Source: Mesostigma viride (taxonomy: Eukaryota; Streptophyta; Mesostigmatophyceae; Mesostigmatales; Mesostigmataceae). From it: a stretch of 62,000 nucleotides of DNA. Shown in pieces: positions 11,313 through 21,568 of the stretch. Numbering within the stretch: position 1 is the first letter of the stretch; every line of letters begins with the position of its first letter. The notes under the pieces are model-generated. The model was given only the letters and a program-made list of their open reading frames with translations, ran no database searches and was not told where the DNA came from. Location: contig RPFO01000225.1 of the NCBI GenBank assembly GCA_009746045.1, positions 330,001-392,000 of the forward strand, read 5' to 3'. The position numbers and the translations under genes were made by a program.

Positions 11313-13100
11313 GTGATGAGTAACCCGGAGACACAACCACCGTTATCAAGTAAGAGAGTTGAAGATGCAACCACATCTTTAGCAGCTCAACGGACGACCG
11401 GTGATGAAAGGGTTTCATCATCTACTCCCAGACGTCAACTATTTGGAGATACCACCTTAATGTCTGCTTCCCGCAGATATTCGCTGTCGGTCGGCCCAAA
11501 GTTCTCCATCTTGCCCCTCGGTGTGCAACCAGGCGAGCCCTCCCTGCGTGGCATTGGTAGAGGTGGACCCGGTTTCCAACGTGGAGACACGCGTTCGCCA
11601 GCACCCGAATACGGTTCGGCTATTCGTTTTGGCTACAACACGGTGCCGGGGCGAGACGGCACTCGGCTAGCGGCTGACGAGCTGACAGCGGAGAAAATTC
11701 GATTACAACATGAACGTGAGGAAGCTGCGAGAGCTAGAAGTGTGGCGGAAGCGCTGGAGAAGAGTGTGGGTAGGACTATTGCGCGTGTGCAGCAACTTGA
11801 GTCGCAAGGGCAGGCGGGCGATGGAGAGTCTGTTTTCGTGGATCAACCGTCTCCTACACTGGGTACACGAAGGGTATATGCGGTTGACGCTCCTTTTGTT
11901 GATGAAGGGACAGATGCACAGGGGCATGAGCCTCCACGGCTCTCGGTGGCTGCGACAATGCCGAAGAGTCAGAATGCACCACACGCCCCAGTGATGGAGC
12001 TCACGTCTTTGTATCCTCGTACTGTTCCTTTTCCCAAGGTGGAGTCGGTAGACAAGCTATCGCTGACCAACCTTACCCATCGCAGCTTCGACCATTTCTC
12101 CACCAAGTTTCAGGATGTCTTCGCTATCCATTCGCCAACTACGGGCCCAAGGCAGAGGAACGTCTCACGATGGACATCCAGAAGAGAATGGTTAGGCAGC
12201 GGATGAGCGACAGTGCCAGCGACCGTTTTGATGAGTTTTTGCGTTCTGTGGCTGGACGTGCGTGTACCGACCTCCCCTCTCTCCTATTGGGCTTTCGCCG
12301 GTTTCTGTTACCCCAGGATCAGCTTCGCATGGATCGGGACGCACTGGCTAACTGTACGCAGGCTGGTTTGACGCTGCCACAGTTCGTGGAGCAATTCACC
12401 AACCTTAGGCCAAGATTCCCCAATGCTCTGACGCAGAGGCGCTTCACAGACTACTGCATGGCATGGCTCCACACGTGCGACTGGATGTGGACAAGCACTT
12501 CTCCCAGTTCGACTACGTGGACTGGCAATGGGACAAGTGTTGTCTTATGTGCTCACCCTCTGTCGTGTGCCTGCTTTTTCTGTCAAGTGGGAGCCTGTGG
12601 CCACGCCAGTGCCACCCATCAAGAAGTCCCTGAACCAGCTGGATGACCTCCTGGGAGAGCTCAATGCTTGGATCCCACCCAGGGTAACTGTTTTATCTGC
12701 AACCAGCCAGGTCACTTTGCACGGGACTGCCCCAGACGGGACCAGTTTCCCCCTGCCACGAGAGGACCTTTTGGCGCCCTGCCATCTCCCAGGCCACCCA
12801 GCCTTCCTCCTGGCGTTCCTGCTGGCGATCACCGGATGCAGCCAGGGTTCCAGCCCAACTTCCAGCCCTCTGGGAGGTTCCAGTCCCGCGCTCGGCCCTT
12901 CAGCAGACAGGATAAGCGTAGGATGGTGAACGCTCTCATGCAGCTGCTGGCAGATGAGGAGGATGGGGGGACGAGGATGAGCCTCCAGCACCACCTGAGC
13001 AGCTTCCACCATCAGGGCAGTGGAGCACTCCAGACCCACCTGAGTCAAAAAACTAGTTGGGTCCCCAGGTCATCCTTTTGTCATGGCCAGGTCTGACCTG
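11313..13100 (+). pseudogene. gag region of Ty3 element with CCHC zinc knuckle
   Basis: An open frame from ATG 11313 runs 297 codons and holds a charged heptad-like stretch (about 11685-11800). The capsid-like part continues in another frame from about 12,150 (FRRFLLPQDQLRMDRDAL and onward), so there is a frameshift near 12,150-12,200. A third frame from 12668 carries the nucleocapsid knuckle CFICNQPGHFARDC, a textbook C-x2-C-x4-H-x4-C RNA-binding motif, followed by a Pro/Arg-rich tail. The role is packaging of element RNA in cytoplasmic particles. Because capsid and knuckle are now in three frames, this copy cannot make a full Gag. Confidence 0.8.
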
Positions 13101-13210
13101 CCTGCTGTTGACGTTAGGCCAGTGAACACTGTGGGTGCTTCTGACCCTGCTGTCCCTGTGGGTCCCCTGTACCAGGTCACTTACTCAAGTTTCAGGCTAG
13201 GCTCCTCAAC

Positions 13211-15410
13211 GTGCCAGTTCCCTTGGCTCAGCCAGCTTGCTTGTTTATGATTGATTCTGGTGCTGGCAGTAATTATATTGCTGCATCCTTGGTGCAGGAG
13301 TTGAAGTTGCCTGTGTTTGCCCACCCCACACCTGTCATGGTGCAGTATTCTGATGGCAGGAGAAGCTGCTCACCTGGCTACCAGAGTGCAATCATACGCC
13401 GTATAATACGGTATAATACGGTATAATACGTAATACGCTGGCTTTGAGCGTATGATTCATACGTTATAATACGTTTTAGCGTATAATGACGTATAATACC
13501 GTATTATACCGTATGATGCCGTGTTTTCCGCGTTTTTTTTACGTTTTGCGCGGCTAGGATGCCAGAACGACAGGGCAACGATTTGAAGCCACAGATTTCG
13601 TATCTCTACTATAAGTACTGACCCGTCTGAACTTTCACAATTCGACGCGATCTTATTTTGACATTGTGGTGCACAGTGCGCGCACCGTGCGGAGGTGGCC
13701 ATGGCGACGTGCGTTCCGTTAAAATATGGCTAATCCGGCGGGCGACAGGCGAAAAAATTAAGCCGATGGTTAAAAGTGATGTTCTATTATGATGTTTCAT
13801 AGCAAGATCTGCACTATTTGCAAATTCGCTGCCTTTGTTGGTACAGATTTGCACGGGGTCTCATCCAACAATTTGGCCGCGATGAATAATCTAGCATGTG
13901 TGCCTGCGACGGTAGAACTCGATATTCGTGGGTTATTTTGATGCAGCAAGAGCCGTTTAGTAACGGACACCATGAAAATAACCTAAGCATCTTCGATCTG
14001 CGGCCATTTCCTGTCATTTCTAAAATGATTTCGTTCAGGCCTGCGCGATCCGCGGTTAATCCATCCATGGCTGGCTGGCTTTTCTTGCGCGCCTGGGTAG
14101 GAAATAATGCCGGCCGTGGTACGTTGATTTGCCGCATGTCACCGCCCAGTCTGTTTGCGCTCTTAATGAACCTGGCATGAAACTTTTTGCGCCGTTTCTG
14201 GGTTTTTCTTGCTATTTTGTTCTCCACTTGTTGCAGTTGTGCTATCAGATTTTCCGCAGCTTTCAATGGTTTTCCTTACGCTGCGTATGCCATGCTTCCT
14301 AAAGCTACCCAGAATTGATCGGGCAGTTATCTGGCTTTGCTACGCTTCCTGTATGGAGGTTTTCACACGGTAGACATTCTATATTGCGTAGTCAAGGACC
14401 CTAGCTGCCTGGGAGCGGCATCACCGTTGCAAGGAGCTGGCGAGCTCATAGACGCCTGTCATGCTCTTCAGCCTGCTGGAAAACAAGGTTGTTGTATGGA
14501 AGGTGAGAATATGTGAGTTACTTATTATCACATCCCCACCTGTTTAGCCATGTTTAACATGTTGGCCCCTTGCTGGCCCACTGCACGGTCCCCTAGTTAT
14601 TGCTGGCCTTTTTACCATATATAATTACTTGCATCAAAGTGAAGGCACCCAAGTAAACATAACCAATATAAAGCCACATATATACAGTTATACACATGCA
14701 CACAATTATGCATGCGCACGTTTACATTCTCAGTATTACATGCAATATATCGATCGTGTCCACAATATCCACCGTATAGAGTATAGCCGAGGGTAGGGCA
14801 ACCTTGGATTATGTCCAAAACAGTGTTAAAAACATGTGGATTGATGGTGGGTGTCTTAAAATGTGTAAAATCAGAGTATTCTGAGTGTGTCCGTACGAAA
14901 ACGTATAATACCGTATTATACCGTATTATACCGTATTATACATTATACTCCACCGTGACCGTATAACGCGTATAACGTACGATTGCACTCTGCTGGCTAC
15001 GTGCAGCTCATCTTCCAAGTTTGTTCATCCCAGACTTTGGAAGTGACAGCAGATGTCATTCCCCTCACGGCAGCAGATGTGATTTTGGGGATCCCATGGT
15101 TGTCTGACACCAATCCTGCTATTTCTTGGCCTGACAGGGTGGTCCAGTTCAAGGATGGGACAGTATGGGATGCTACCTGTGTGTTGCCAGGGGGGAGAAG
15201 AACAGCCACTGAGTGCTGTTCCACACAGACAGCTGTCAATGATGGCAAGGGAGGGGAAGCAGGCGCGAAAGGGGTGGATCAAGAGCCGACTTTGGAGGAG
15301 AAACGGGCTGCCCTACTGAAGCATGTGTGGTCTGCCAAGCACACTCTGTCTTATTTGGCCACCTATCCAGTGGAACACATCTTCTTCCTGCATTTGGCCG
15401 GTGCCTAATG
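13211..15410 (+). pseudogene. Aspartic protease domain of Ty3 element, split by a hAT insertion
   Basis: The left part (from 13211) has the catalytic motif FMIDSGAGSNYIA. The right part (from 15001) has DVILGIPWL, the second conserved protease block. The two halves are separated by the 1,611-bp insertion at 13382-14992; its 8-bp target duplication CTGGCTAC marks the join, and the frame continues across it (SPGY then VQLIF). The break is therefore an insertion, not decay. The enzyme processes Gag-Pol in the particle. Confidence 0.85.
13374..15000. mobile_element. hAT-like non-autonomous DNA transposon, copy 1
   Basis: Element 13382-14992 (1,611 bp) has terminal inverted repeats CAGAGTGCAATCATACG / CGTACGATTGCACTCTG and an 8-bp target duplication, CTGGCTAC (13374-13381 and 14993-15000). 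TIRs starting CAG and 8-bp duplications are hAT hallmarks. Both ends carry arrays of GTATAATACG-type palindromic subterminal motifs, probable transposase-binding sites. No transposase is recognisable. A minus-strand frame of 150 codons (13814-14266) is shared with copy 2 but resembles nothing I know. Confidence 0.88.
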
Positions 15411-16506
15411 AACCTGAGTCTGCTAGTGGTCATTCTGTCAATGCAGTCAGTTCTACTGTCACCACTGAGCAACAACAGCAGCATGATGCCTTGTTGGACA
15501 GGTATGGAGCCCAGAGTGCAATCATACGCCGTATAATACGGTATAATACGGTATAATACGTAATACGCTGGCTTTGAGCGTATGATTCATACGTTATAAT
15601 ACGTTTTAGCGTATAATGACGTATAATACCGTATTATACCGTATGATGCCGTGTTTTCCGCGTTTTTTTTACGTTTTGCGCGGCTAGGATGCCAGAACGA
15701 CAGGGCAACGATTTGAAGCCACAGATTTCGTATCTCTACTATAAGTACTGACCCGTCTGAACTTTCACAATTCGACGCGATCTTATTTTGACATTGTGGT
15801 GCACAGTGCGCGCACCGTGCGGAGGTGGCCATGGCGACGTGCGTTCCGTTAAAATATGGCTAATCCGGCGGGCGACAGGCGAAAAAATTAAGCCGATGGT
15901 TAAAAGTGATGTTCTATTATGATGTTTCATAGCAAGATCTGCACTATTTGCAAATTCGCTGCCTTTGTTGGTACAGATTTGCACGGGGGTCTCATCCAAC
16001 GTCAATTTGGCCGCGATGAATAATCTAGCATGTGTGCCTGCGACGGTAGAACTCGACATTCGTGGGTTATTTTGATGCAGCAAGAGCCGTTTAGTAACGG
16101 ACACCATGAAAATAACCTAAGCATCTTCGATCTGCGGCCATTTCCTGTCATTTCTAAAATGATTTCGTTCAGGCCTGCGCGATCCGCGGTTAATCCATCC
16201 ATGGCTGGCTGGCTTTTCTTGCGCGCCTGGGTAGGAAATAATGCCGGCCGTGGTACGTTGATTTGCCGCATGTCACCGCCCAGTCTGTTTGCGCTCTTAA
16301 TGAACCTGGCATGAAACTTTTTGCGCCGTTTCTGGGTTTTTCTTGCTATTTTGTTCTCCACTTGTTGCAGTTGTGCTATCAGATTTTCCGCAGCTTTCAA
16401 TGGTTTTCCTTACGCTACGTATGCCATGCTTCCTAAAGCTACCCAGAATTGATCGGGCAGTTATCTGGCTTTGCTACGCTTCCTGTATGGAGGTTTTCAC
16501 ACGGTA

Positions 16507-18468
16507 ATTAATTAGGAACATAACTCCGTTGGGAGTATATGTAGCACATAGCCCTGAGAAGGGGCATATGAGCCTATAATACATTCTAAGCTACTTCCTG
16601 CAAGGGTGGGAATGTAAACAACACTTGCTCTAGGTGCACCAGGGCACCCGCACCCTCATGGTCTATCACGCTATGCCCGGGTAAGGGGGGAGCATGCCTG
16701 TGAGGGGGAAGATCATCATGGCTATTCAAGAGCTATGGCATGGCTTCTCAGCAGAGAGTGACTCCCTGCATGGGCACAGCATTACTAAATAAGGCTAGGC
16801 ATCGTCTGGAGTGTGGCACATCATAGGCACACATGTACATGACTAAAAAGGCTAGGCCTCAGCTGGTATAGTGCTTGTATTAGGCGGGCATGTACAAGGC
16901 CACTGTCTAACTATTCTACACTACTGCTGTATTCCCCTAGGCTGGGGCTGGAGTTGCTGGGGCCGCGGTGGTCGAGGGGGTCGCTTGCCAGGGCTTGTGG
17001 CCGACGTAGATGGCCGCCCCCTTCCAGTACACCGGCTGGCCCGCCTTGGTCTGCCGGAGCTGGAGGTAGGTCTGCCATAGCTCCCGTCGCCGTTGTTGCT
17101 GTGCCAGGGTCAAGTCGTCGTCAAGGGTGAAGAGAGTCTTCTCGAGCCGCTTGCGGCGTCTGAGAAAAGAAATCTTGTCCGCCGGGGTCTTAAAGGTGAG
17201 AAGGAGCGGGGGCGGCCCTGCCTTACCCCGCGCGCGGGAAGGCGGTGGGCGGCCAGCTCGATCTCACCAGTAAGGCCCATGCGATCAAGGATTTCTCTCT
17301 CAAAAGCACGCGCAAGCTTCTCGGAATTCTCACCTTCCTCCATCTTGAGATTCTTGACAATGACGTTGAGGCTGCGCTTGGCGAGCTCGGCCTCCTCGCG
17401 GAGGTCGAGCGTCTGCCGCTGGAGCTGGGCTGCGACGGCGGAGGTGGTGGAGGTGGTATGTTGCTTAAGCATGTCCGCCCAGGTCGTGATGGGAGGAGCA
17501 TCGCCGGCCAGGCCAGCCGGGGCTGGCTTGGCGGCAATGTCCTTCACTGCCTGGGCGGTGAGGCCGGCTGTGTTCTGCAAGACCTCGATAGCGATTGCAT
17601 TATCCTTGAGGCGCTGGTCGATGTCGCGGAGCTGGGCGGTGATGGAGTCGGTGGAGGCGGAGGGGGGGGGGGGTGGAGGCGAGGAGGGTGGCGGTGGCGG
17701 TGGGGATGGTGGGGAGCTCAGCAGCCAGCGTGCCGCCAAGTGCCGCCACATCTGCGGCAAGAGGGGTCACGTGCTGCTCGAAAGCTTCCTTGAGGATGGT
17801 GCGGATGGAGGCTTCGGAGGGGAAGGGGGGCGGTTTGGGAGCCCAGATCTCGGATTCGGAGCGTCCAACAAGGGAGCAGAGGGCGAAGCGTTGAAGCTTG
17901 GGGCGAGGCATGCGGTGAATGATGGGGAGAGCCTCGGCGGGGTCGACAAGCCTGCCGTCACCAGGCCAGCGGCCACGGTTGTGGGACGTGAGGTACACGC
18001 ACAGGGCTAGAAGCGAGGCGTGATTGCCGTAATAAAAGTCTTCCATAATCCAACCGGGGCTGCGCTGCCAGAAGTCGGGGCTGTTGACGTCAAAGGAGCG
18101 CTCTTCCCAGGGCGGCTCAGCAGAGCGACTGCGCTTAGGTTCAGGCGAGGCTGATGGCGAGGCGAGCCCGGGAGGCTGGGCGAGCACCAGTGCACTACTA
18201 GTGTCACCGTTGCCATCTGGGCCGGTGGGCGAAGCTGCAGCCAAAGCTGCAGGCGTATTTTCATTGCCGAGCGCAGCCGCCAGGCTGCGTTGCGTCGAGA
18301 GGCGTTTGCTCATCGTATATTGCGTAATAGCGTCGGAAAATTATATCAGCATGTGCGTCTTAGAAAGACGAAGCGATTGTGATATTCACAGCTGAATTCG
18401 GCGCTCAAACATGAAAGTTATGAGCTCCGACAGCCATGGCTACCTCGTGGCTCGTGGCTCGTGGCTCG
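16507..18468 (-). mobile_element. ORF1-only LINE (HAL1-like), copy L1, complete
   Basis: Bounded by the 11-bp duplication TTCACACGGTA (16496-16506 and 18469-18479); the same sequence occurs once, uninterrupted, in hAT copy 1 (about 14354). The 1,962-bp insert starts, on minus, with CACGAG repeats and a 5' leader, contains one protein-coding region, and ends ...CTCCCAACGGAGTTATGTTCC plus an ATTA-type tail. No reverse transcriptase is present between exact borders. The element is therefore naturally ORF1-only and must use another element's machinery. Confidence 0.85.
16935..18313 (-). pseudogene. LINE ORF1-type RNA-binding protein, frameshifted (copy L1)
   Basis: Starts MSKRLSTQ at 18313. Order: Ala/Pro-rich head with a basic PKRSRS patch; a conserved globular block (FYGNHASLLALCVYL ... 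RFALCSLVGRSESEIWA); a coiled-coil-like stretch (ITAQLRDIDQRLKDNAIAIEVL); an RRM-like region (NVIVKNLKMEEGENSEKLAR ... ILDRMGL); then HRLP and a C-terminal DDDLTLAQQQRRRELWP block. Coiled coil, RRM and C-terminal domain are the layout of L1 ORF1p, a nucleic-acid chaperone that trimerises on RNA. Two frame changes, near the polypyrimidine run at about 17,670 and near 17,150, break this copy. Confidence 0.75.
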
Positions 18469-18780
18469 TTCACACGGTAGACATTCTATATTGCGTAGTC
18501 AAGGACCCTAGCTGCCTGGGAGCGGCATCACCGTTGCAAGGAGCTGGCGAGCTCATAGACGCCTGTCATGCTCTTCAGCCTGCTGGAAAACAAGGTTGTT
18601 GTATGGAAGGTGAGAATATGTGAGTTACTTATTATCACATCCCCACCTGTTTAGCCATGTTTAACATGTTGGCCCCTTGCTGGCCCACTGCACGGTCCCC
18701 TAGTTATTGCTGGCCTTTTTACCATATATAATTACTTGCATCAAAGTGAAGGCACCCAAGTAAACATAACCAATATAAAG

Positions 18781-19085
18781 CTGAACAAGTCTCGCGTGCA
18801 GACACGTGTGTAGTACTCCTACACACAGATCTCGAGTGATTTATCTAGTACCAAATCCGAAAGGCTTGCATCACTCCCCGGACAGGAGAACTTTTGCGGA
18901 TGACTGTAGGTGTAAGTTGGCGATGCCATGGTATCCGGAGACGTCCGTCCTATAGTCAGCAAAATTGGTGCGAGAGGTCCCCAGTTCGATTCCGGTCGGA
19001 TTCATTTGCAGATCGCGTTTTCCGCGTTTTCCGCGGCCTGGCACTGAACGCAAAGGTTTTCACCTTTGCGGAGTGTCTGATCAGA
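18781..19085 (+). mobile_element. tRNA-related SINE, complete copy
   Basis: A 305-bp insert flanked by the 15-bp duplication ATAACCAATATAAAG (18766-18780, 19086-19100), absent from the matching place in hAT copy 1. It contains an 8-bp hairpin stem GTGTGTAG...CTACACAC near 18814, a pol III B-box-like GTTCGATTCC at 18984-18993 with a tRNA-like context (AGAGGTC before, CCGGTCGGA after), and a terminal hairpin CGCAAAGGT-TTTC-ACCTTTGCG, then GAGTGTCTGATCAGA. The B box lies mid-element rather than at the 5' end, unusual for a SINE. A truncated copy is at 32163-32235 and a diverged relative at about 44975-45150. Confidence 0.7.
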
Positions 19086-19420
19086 ATAACCAATATAAAG
19101 CCACATATATACAGTTATACACATACACACAATTATGCATGCGCACGTTTACACTCTCAGTATTACATGCAATATATCGATCGTGTCCACAATATCCACC
19201 GTATAGAGTATAGCCGAGGGTAGGGCAACCTTGGATTATGTCCAAAACAGTGTTAAAAACATGTGGATTGATGGTGGGTGTCTTAAAATGTGTAAAATCA
19301 GAGTATTCTGAGTGTGTCCGTACGAAAACGTATAATACCGTATTATACCGTATTATACCGTATTATACATTATACTCCACCGTGACCGTATAACGCGTAT
19401 AACGTACGATTGCACTCTGA

Positions 19421-20157
19421 TGGAGCCATCTTTGAGGACAAGATGCCCCAGTATCCTCCGGCTGAGGGACCCATCACACACGTCATCAAGTTGACCAGTA
19501 GAGGGTGCTCGTCCTCCCGGCCTTTTGTGCCTATGTACAGGATGGGCCCTGCAGAGATGGCGGAGCTGAAGACCATACTTATTGGCCTGTTGGAGGCTGG
19601 TCTGATCCTCCCAGCTAACAGCCCTTTCAGTTCTGGATGTTTGCTTGTACCCAACTTAGCATGATGGGGGGTGGAGGTTGTGCATTGACCTGAGGGGACT
19701 GAACAAGGTGACTGTCAAGTCCAGGTACCCTCTGCCAAGAATTGATGAGTTGCTGGAGAGGACTGCAGGAGCTGCCTTCTTTACAAAGTTTGACCTCAGG
19801 CATGCTTTCTGGCAGATCAGGGTGGCTACTGAGGACATCCCCAAGACGGCCTTTTCTAGTCGACCATGGGGACAGTTCCAGTGGACAGTAATGCCCATGG
19901 GTGCCTCTAACAGTCCGGCCACTATGCAGATGTTTGTCAATGCTATCTTTGGCCACCTAACTGGAAATGCCCTGCCCCAGATCTCACCTGATCTTCGCAA
20001 CCCCAGGTTCAAAGACATTGCCCACTTGTGTGACACTACCAGGGTGGTCTTCAGGACTTGTGTGGTCGTCTACCTGGACGACATTCTGGTACACTCTCGT
20101 ACCTTCAGAGAGCATCTGGAGAACGTGGAGGAGGTCCTTAAGGTGATCCATCAGTAA
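19421..20157 (+). pseudogene. Ty3 reverse transcriptase domain
   Basis: Copies element RNA into DNA. Blocks run YPPAEGPITHVIKL, then CIDLRGLNKVTVKSRYPLP, FTKFDLRHAFWQIRV (first catalytic Asp), QWTVMPMGASNSPATMQ, and VVVYLDDILVHS (YxDD active site). There is a break at about 19,660, where a stop interrupts between VPN and CIDL, and a frame change at 20,157, where the RNase H part moves to another frame. An extra block of about 30 residues (TGNALPQISPDLRNPRFKDI onward) sits just before the YLDD strand, where Ty3-type enzymes normally go directly from the F-x-N block to the YxDD strand. Confidence 0.9.
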
Positions 20158-20168
20158 TTCATCTGTCG

Positions 20169-20960
20169 GTGAAGAGGTCCAAGGTGGAGTGGGGCCAAGA
20201 GGTGAAGTTTCTGGGCTACCAGCTGAGCGCTGCAGGTATGACTCCTGAGGCCAGCAAGGTCTCTGCTGTTTTGGAGTGGCCTGTGTTGAAGTCAGCTCAT
20301 GATGTCAAATCCTTTCTGGGCCTGGTGGGCTGGTACCGACGGTTCATCCCTGACATGGCGGCCATCTCTGGTCCCCTGTTAGCCCTGCTCAAGAAGGATG
20401 TTCCCTTTGAGTGGACTGCAGCATGCCAGCAAGCTTTTGATGTGTTGAAGCAGAAGCTTACCACTGCTCCCTTGTTGGTGGGCCCCAACCCAGACTTGCC
20501 ATACCAGGTTAGGTCTGATGCCTCACAGGGTGCTATTGGTGCAGTACTAATGCAAGATCATGGCAAGGGTCCTCAACCAGTGGAATACATGTCCAGGAGT
20601 ATGACGTCTGCAGAACGTAACTACCCTGTTCATGAGCAGGAGCTGCTGGGATTGGTGGTGGCCTGTCACAAGTGGGAACACCTACTGAAGGGGGCTCAGT
20701 TTTCTGTGGCCAGCAGCGCCAAGGATGGACAGGGCAACGAGTCTATTACCCTGATGACTGACCACAGGCCCTTGGTACATGTGTTGGAACAGACTCGGAT
20801 GAGTAAGAGGATGGCTGGATGGATGGAGTTCCTGGGGGGGTTCGGACCTTTCTCTGTGAGGTACATTCCTGGTACGCAGAATGTGGTGCCTGACGCCCTG
20901 TCCAGGAGGAGGGATTTAATGGGAGTTTTCATGAGGACTTGGACATCTGTGCTGCCCTGA
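20169..20960 (+). pseudogene. Ty3 RT connection and RNase H domain
   Basis: One open frame of 263 codons. It begins with the RT thumb (KRSKVEWGQEVKFLGYQLS, SFLGLVGWYRRFIPDMA) and continues into RNase H with the acidic catalytic residues in context: RSDASQGAIGAVL, the Glu of PVHEQELLGLVVACHKWEHLL, and LMTDHRPLVHVL. It ends at VVPDALSRR, the usual RNase H / integrase hinge. It degrades the RNA strand during reverse transcription. It is intact within its frame but out of frame with the upstream RT. Confidence 0.9.
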
Positions 20961-21568
20961 TTTCTGTGGTAGAGTGTGGAGCCTTGACTAGAGCTCAGGC
21001 CAACAACCAGAAGGTTTCTCAACTGTTGACACCACCTGTAGGGAATAACGGTGGTCCCGTGATGCTCATCGACCAGGGCTCTGTCCCAGAGTTGACAGGC
21101 GTCCAGGAGGGTGTCCAGTCACTGTCTGACAGTCTTAGGAGAAGTCCTGACGGTGTGGTGCCCACTCCCACAGTGCAGCCAGGTGAGGAGACCCTGCTAG
21201 GCGCAGCAGAGGTAGGCCCAGGAAGTGGGTCATGGACCCTGCGTTGGTAGGCCGGTCCAAGGTGTTGGCCTCTCAGGTGATGGCAAGGCCAAAGGGCCTA
21301 TAGCTACTACTGTCTCATCCAAGCAGTTGGTGGCTAGCCCTGGGCAGGAAGAGGAGATGCAGATGCAGCCCCTGGGACCTGACAAGGACCTGGTGTTGCC
21401 TAATCCTTTAAATATTTCCCTGCTGGACGTCATCAAGGCCTTCACCAAGACGGAGGACATGGCTACTGCAGCTATCCAGAGGGGCAACTTTGGCAATAGA
21501 CCTGTAGAATACTGGGAGGGCGTTCTGTATGTTCACACTCATGATGCAGAGCATACGGTGACTAGAAA

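Larger units (their letters stand above)
15504..19427. mobile_element. hAT-like DNA transposon, copy 2, carrying a LINE and a SINE
   Basis: Element 15512-19419 has the same TIRs as copy 1 and its own 8-bp duplication ATGGAGCC (15504-15511, 19420-19427). Outside its two nested insertions (16507-18468 and 18781-19085) it is almost identical to copy 1, with scattered single-base changes and a 3-4-nt indel near 15,990. Both copies lie in one Ty3 element about 0.5 kb apart, in the same orientation, which suggests recent local transposition. It interrupts the gap between protease and reverse transcriptase. Confidence 0.88.

Noticed and set aside
17093-18010. Gly/Val-rich plus-strand ORF of 305 codons, and similar antisense frames at 27946-28880
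   Set aside because: Antisense shadows of the GC-rich LINE ORF1.
18945-19003. tRNA gene in the second hAT copy
   Set aside because: A near-matching acceptor stem (TCCGTCC/GGTCGGA) and B box are present, but the anticodon arm is missing and the segment lies within a SINE with target duplications.
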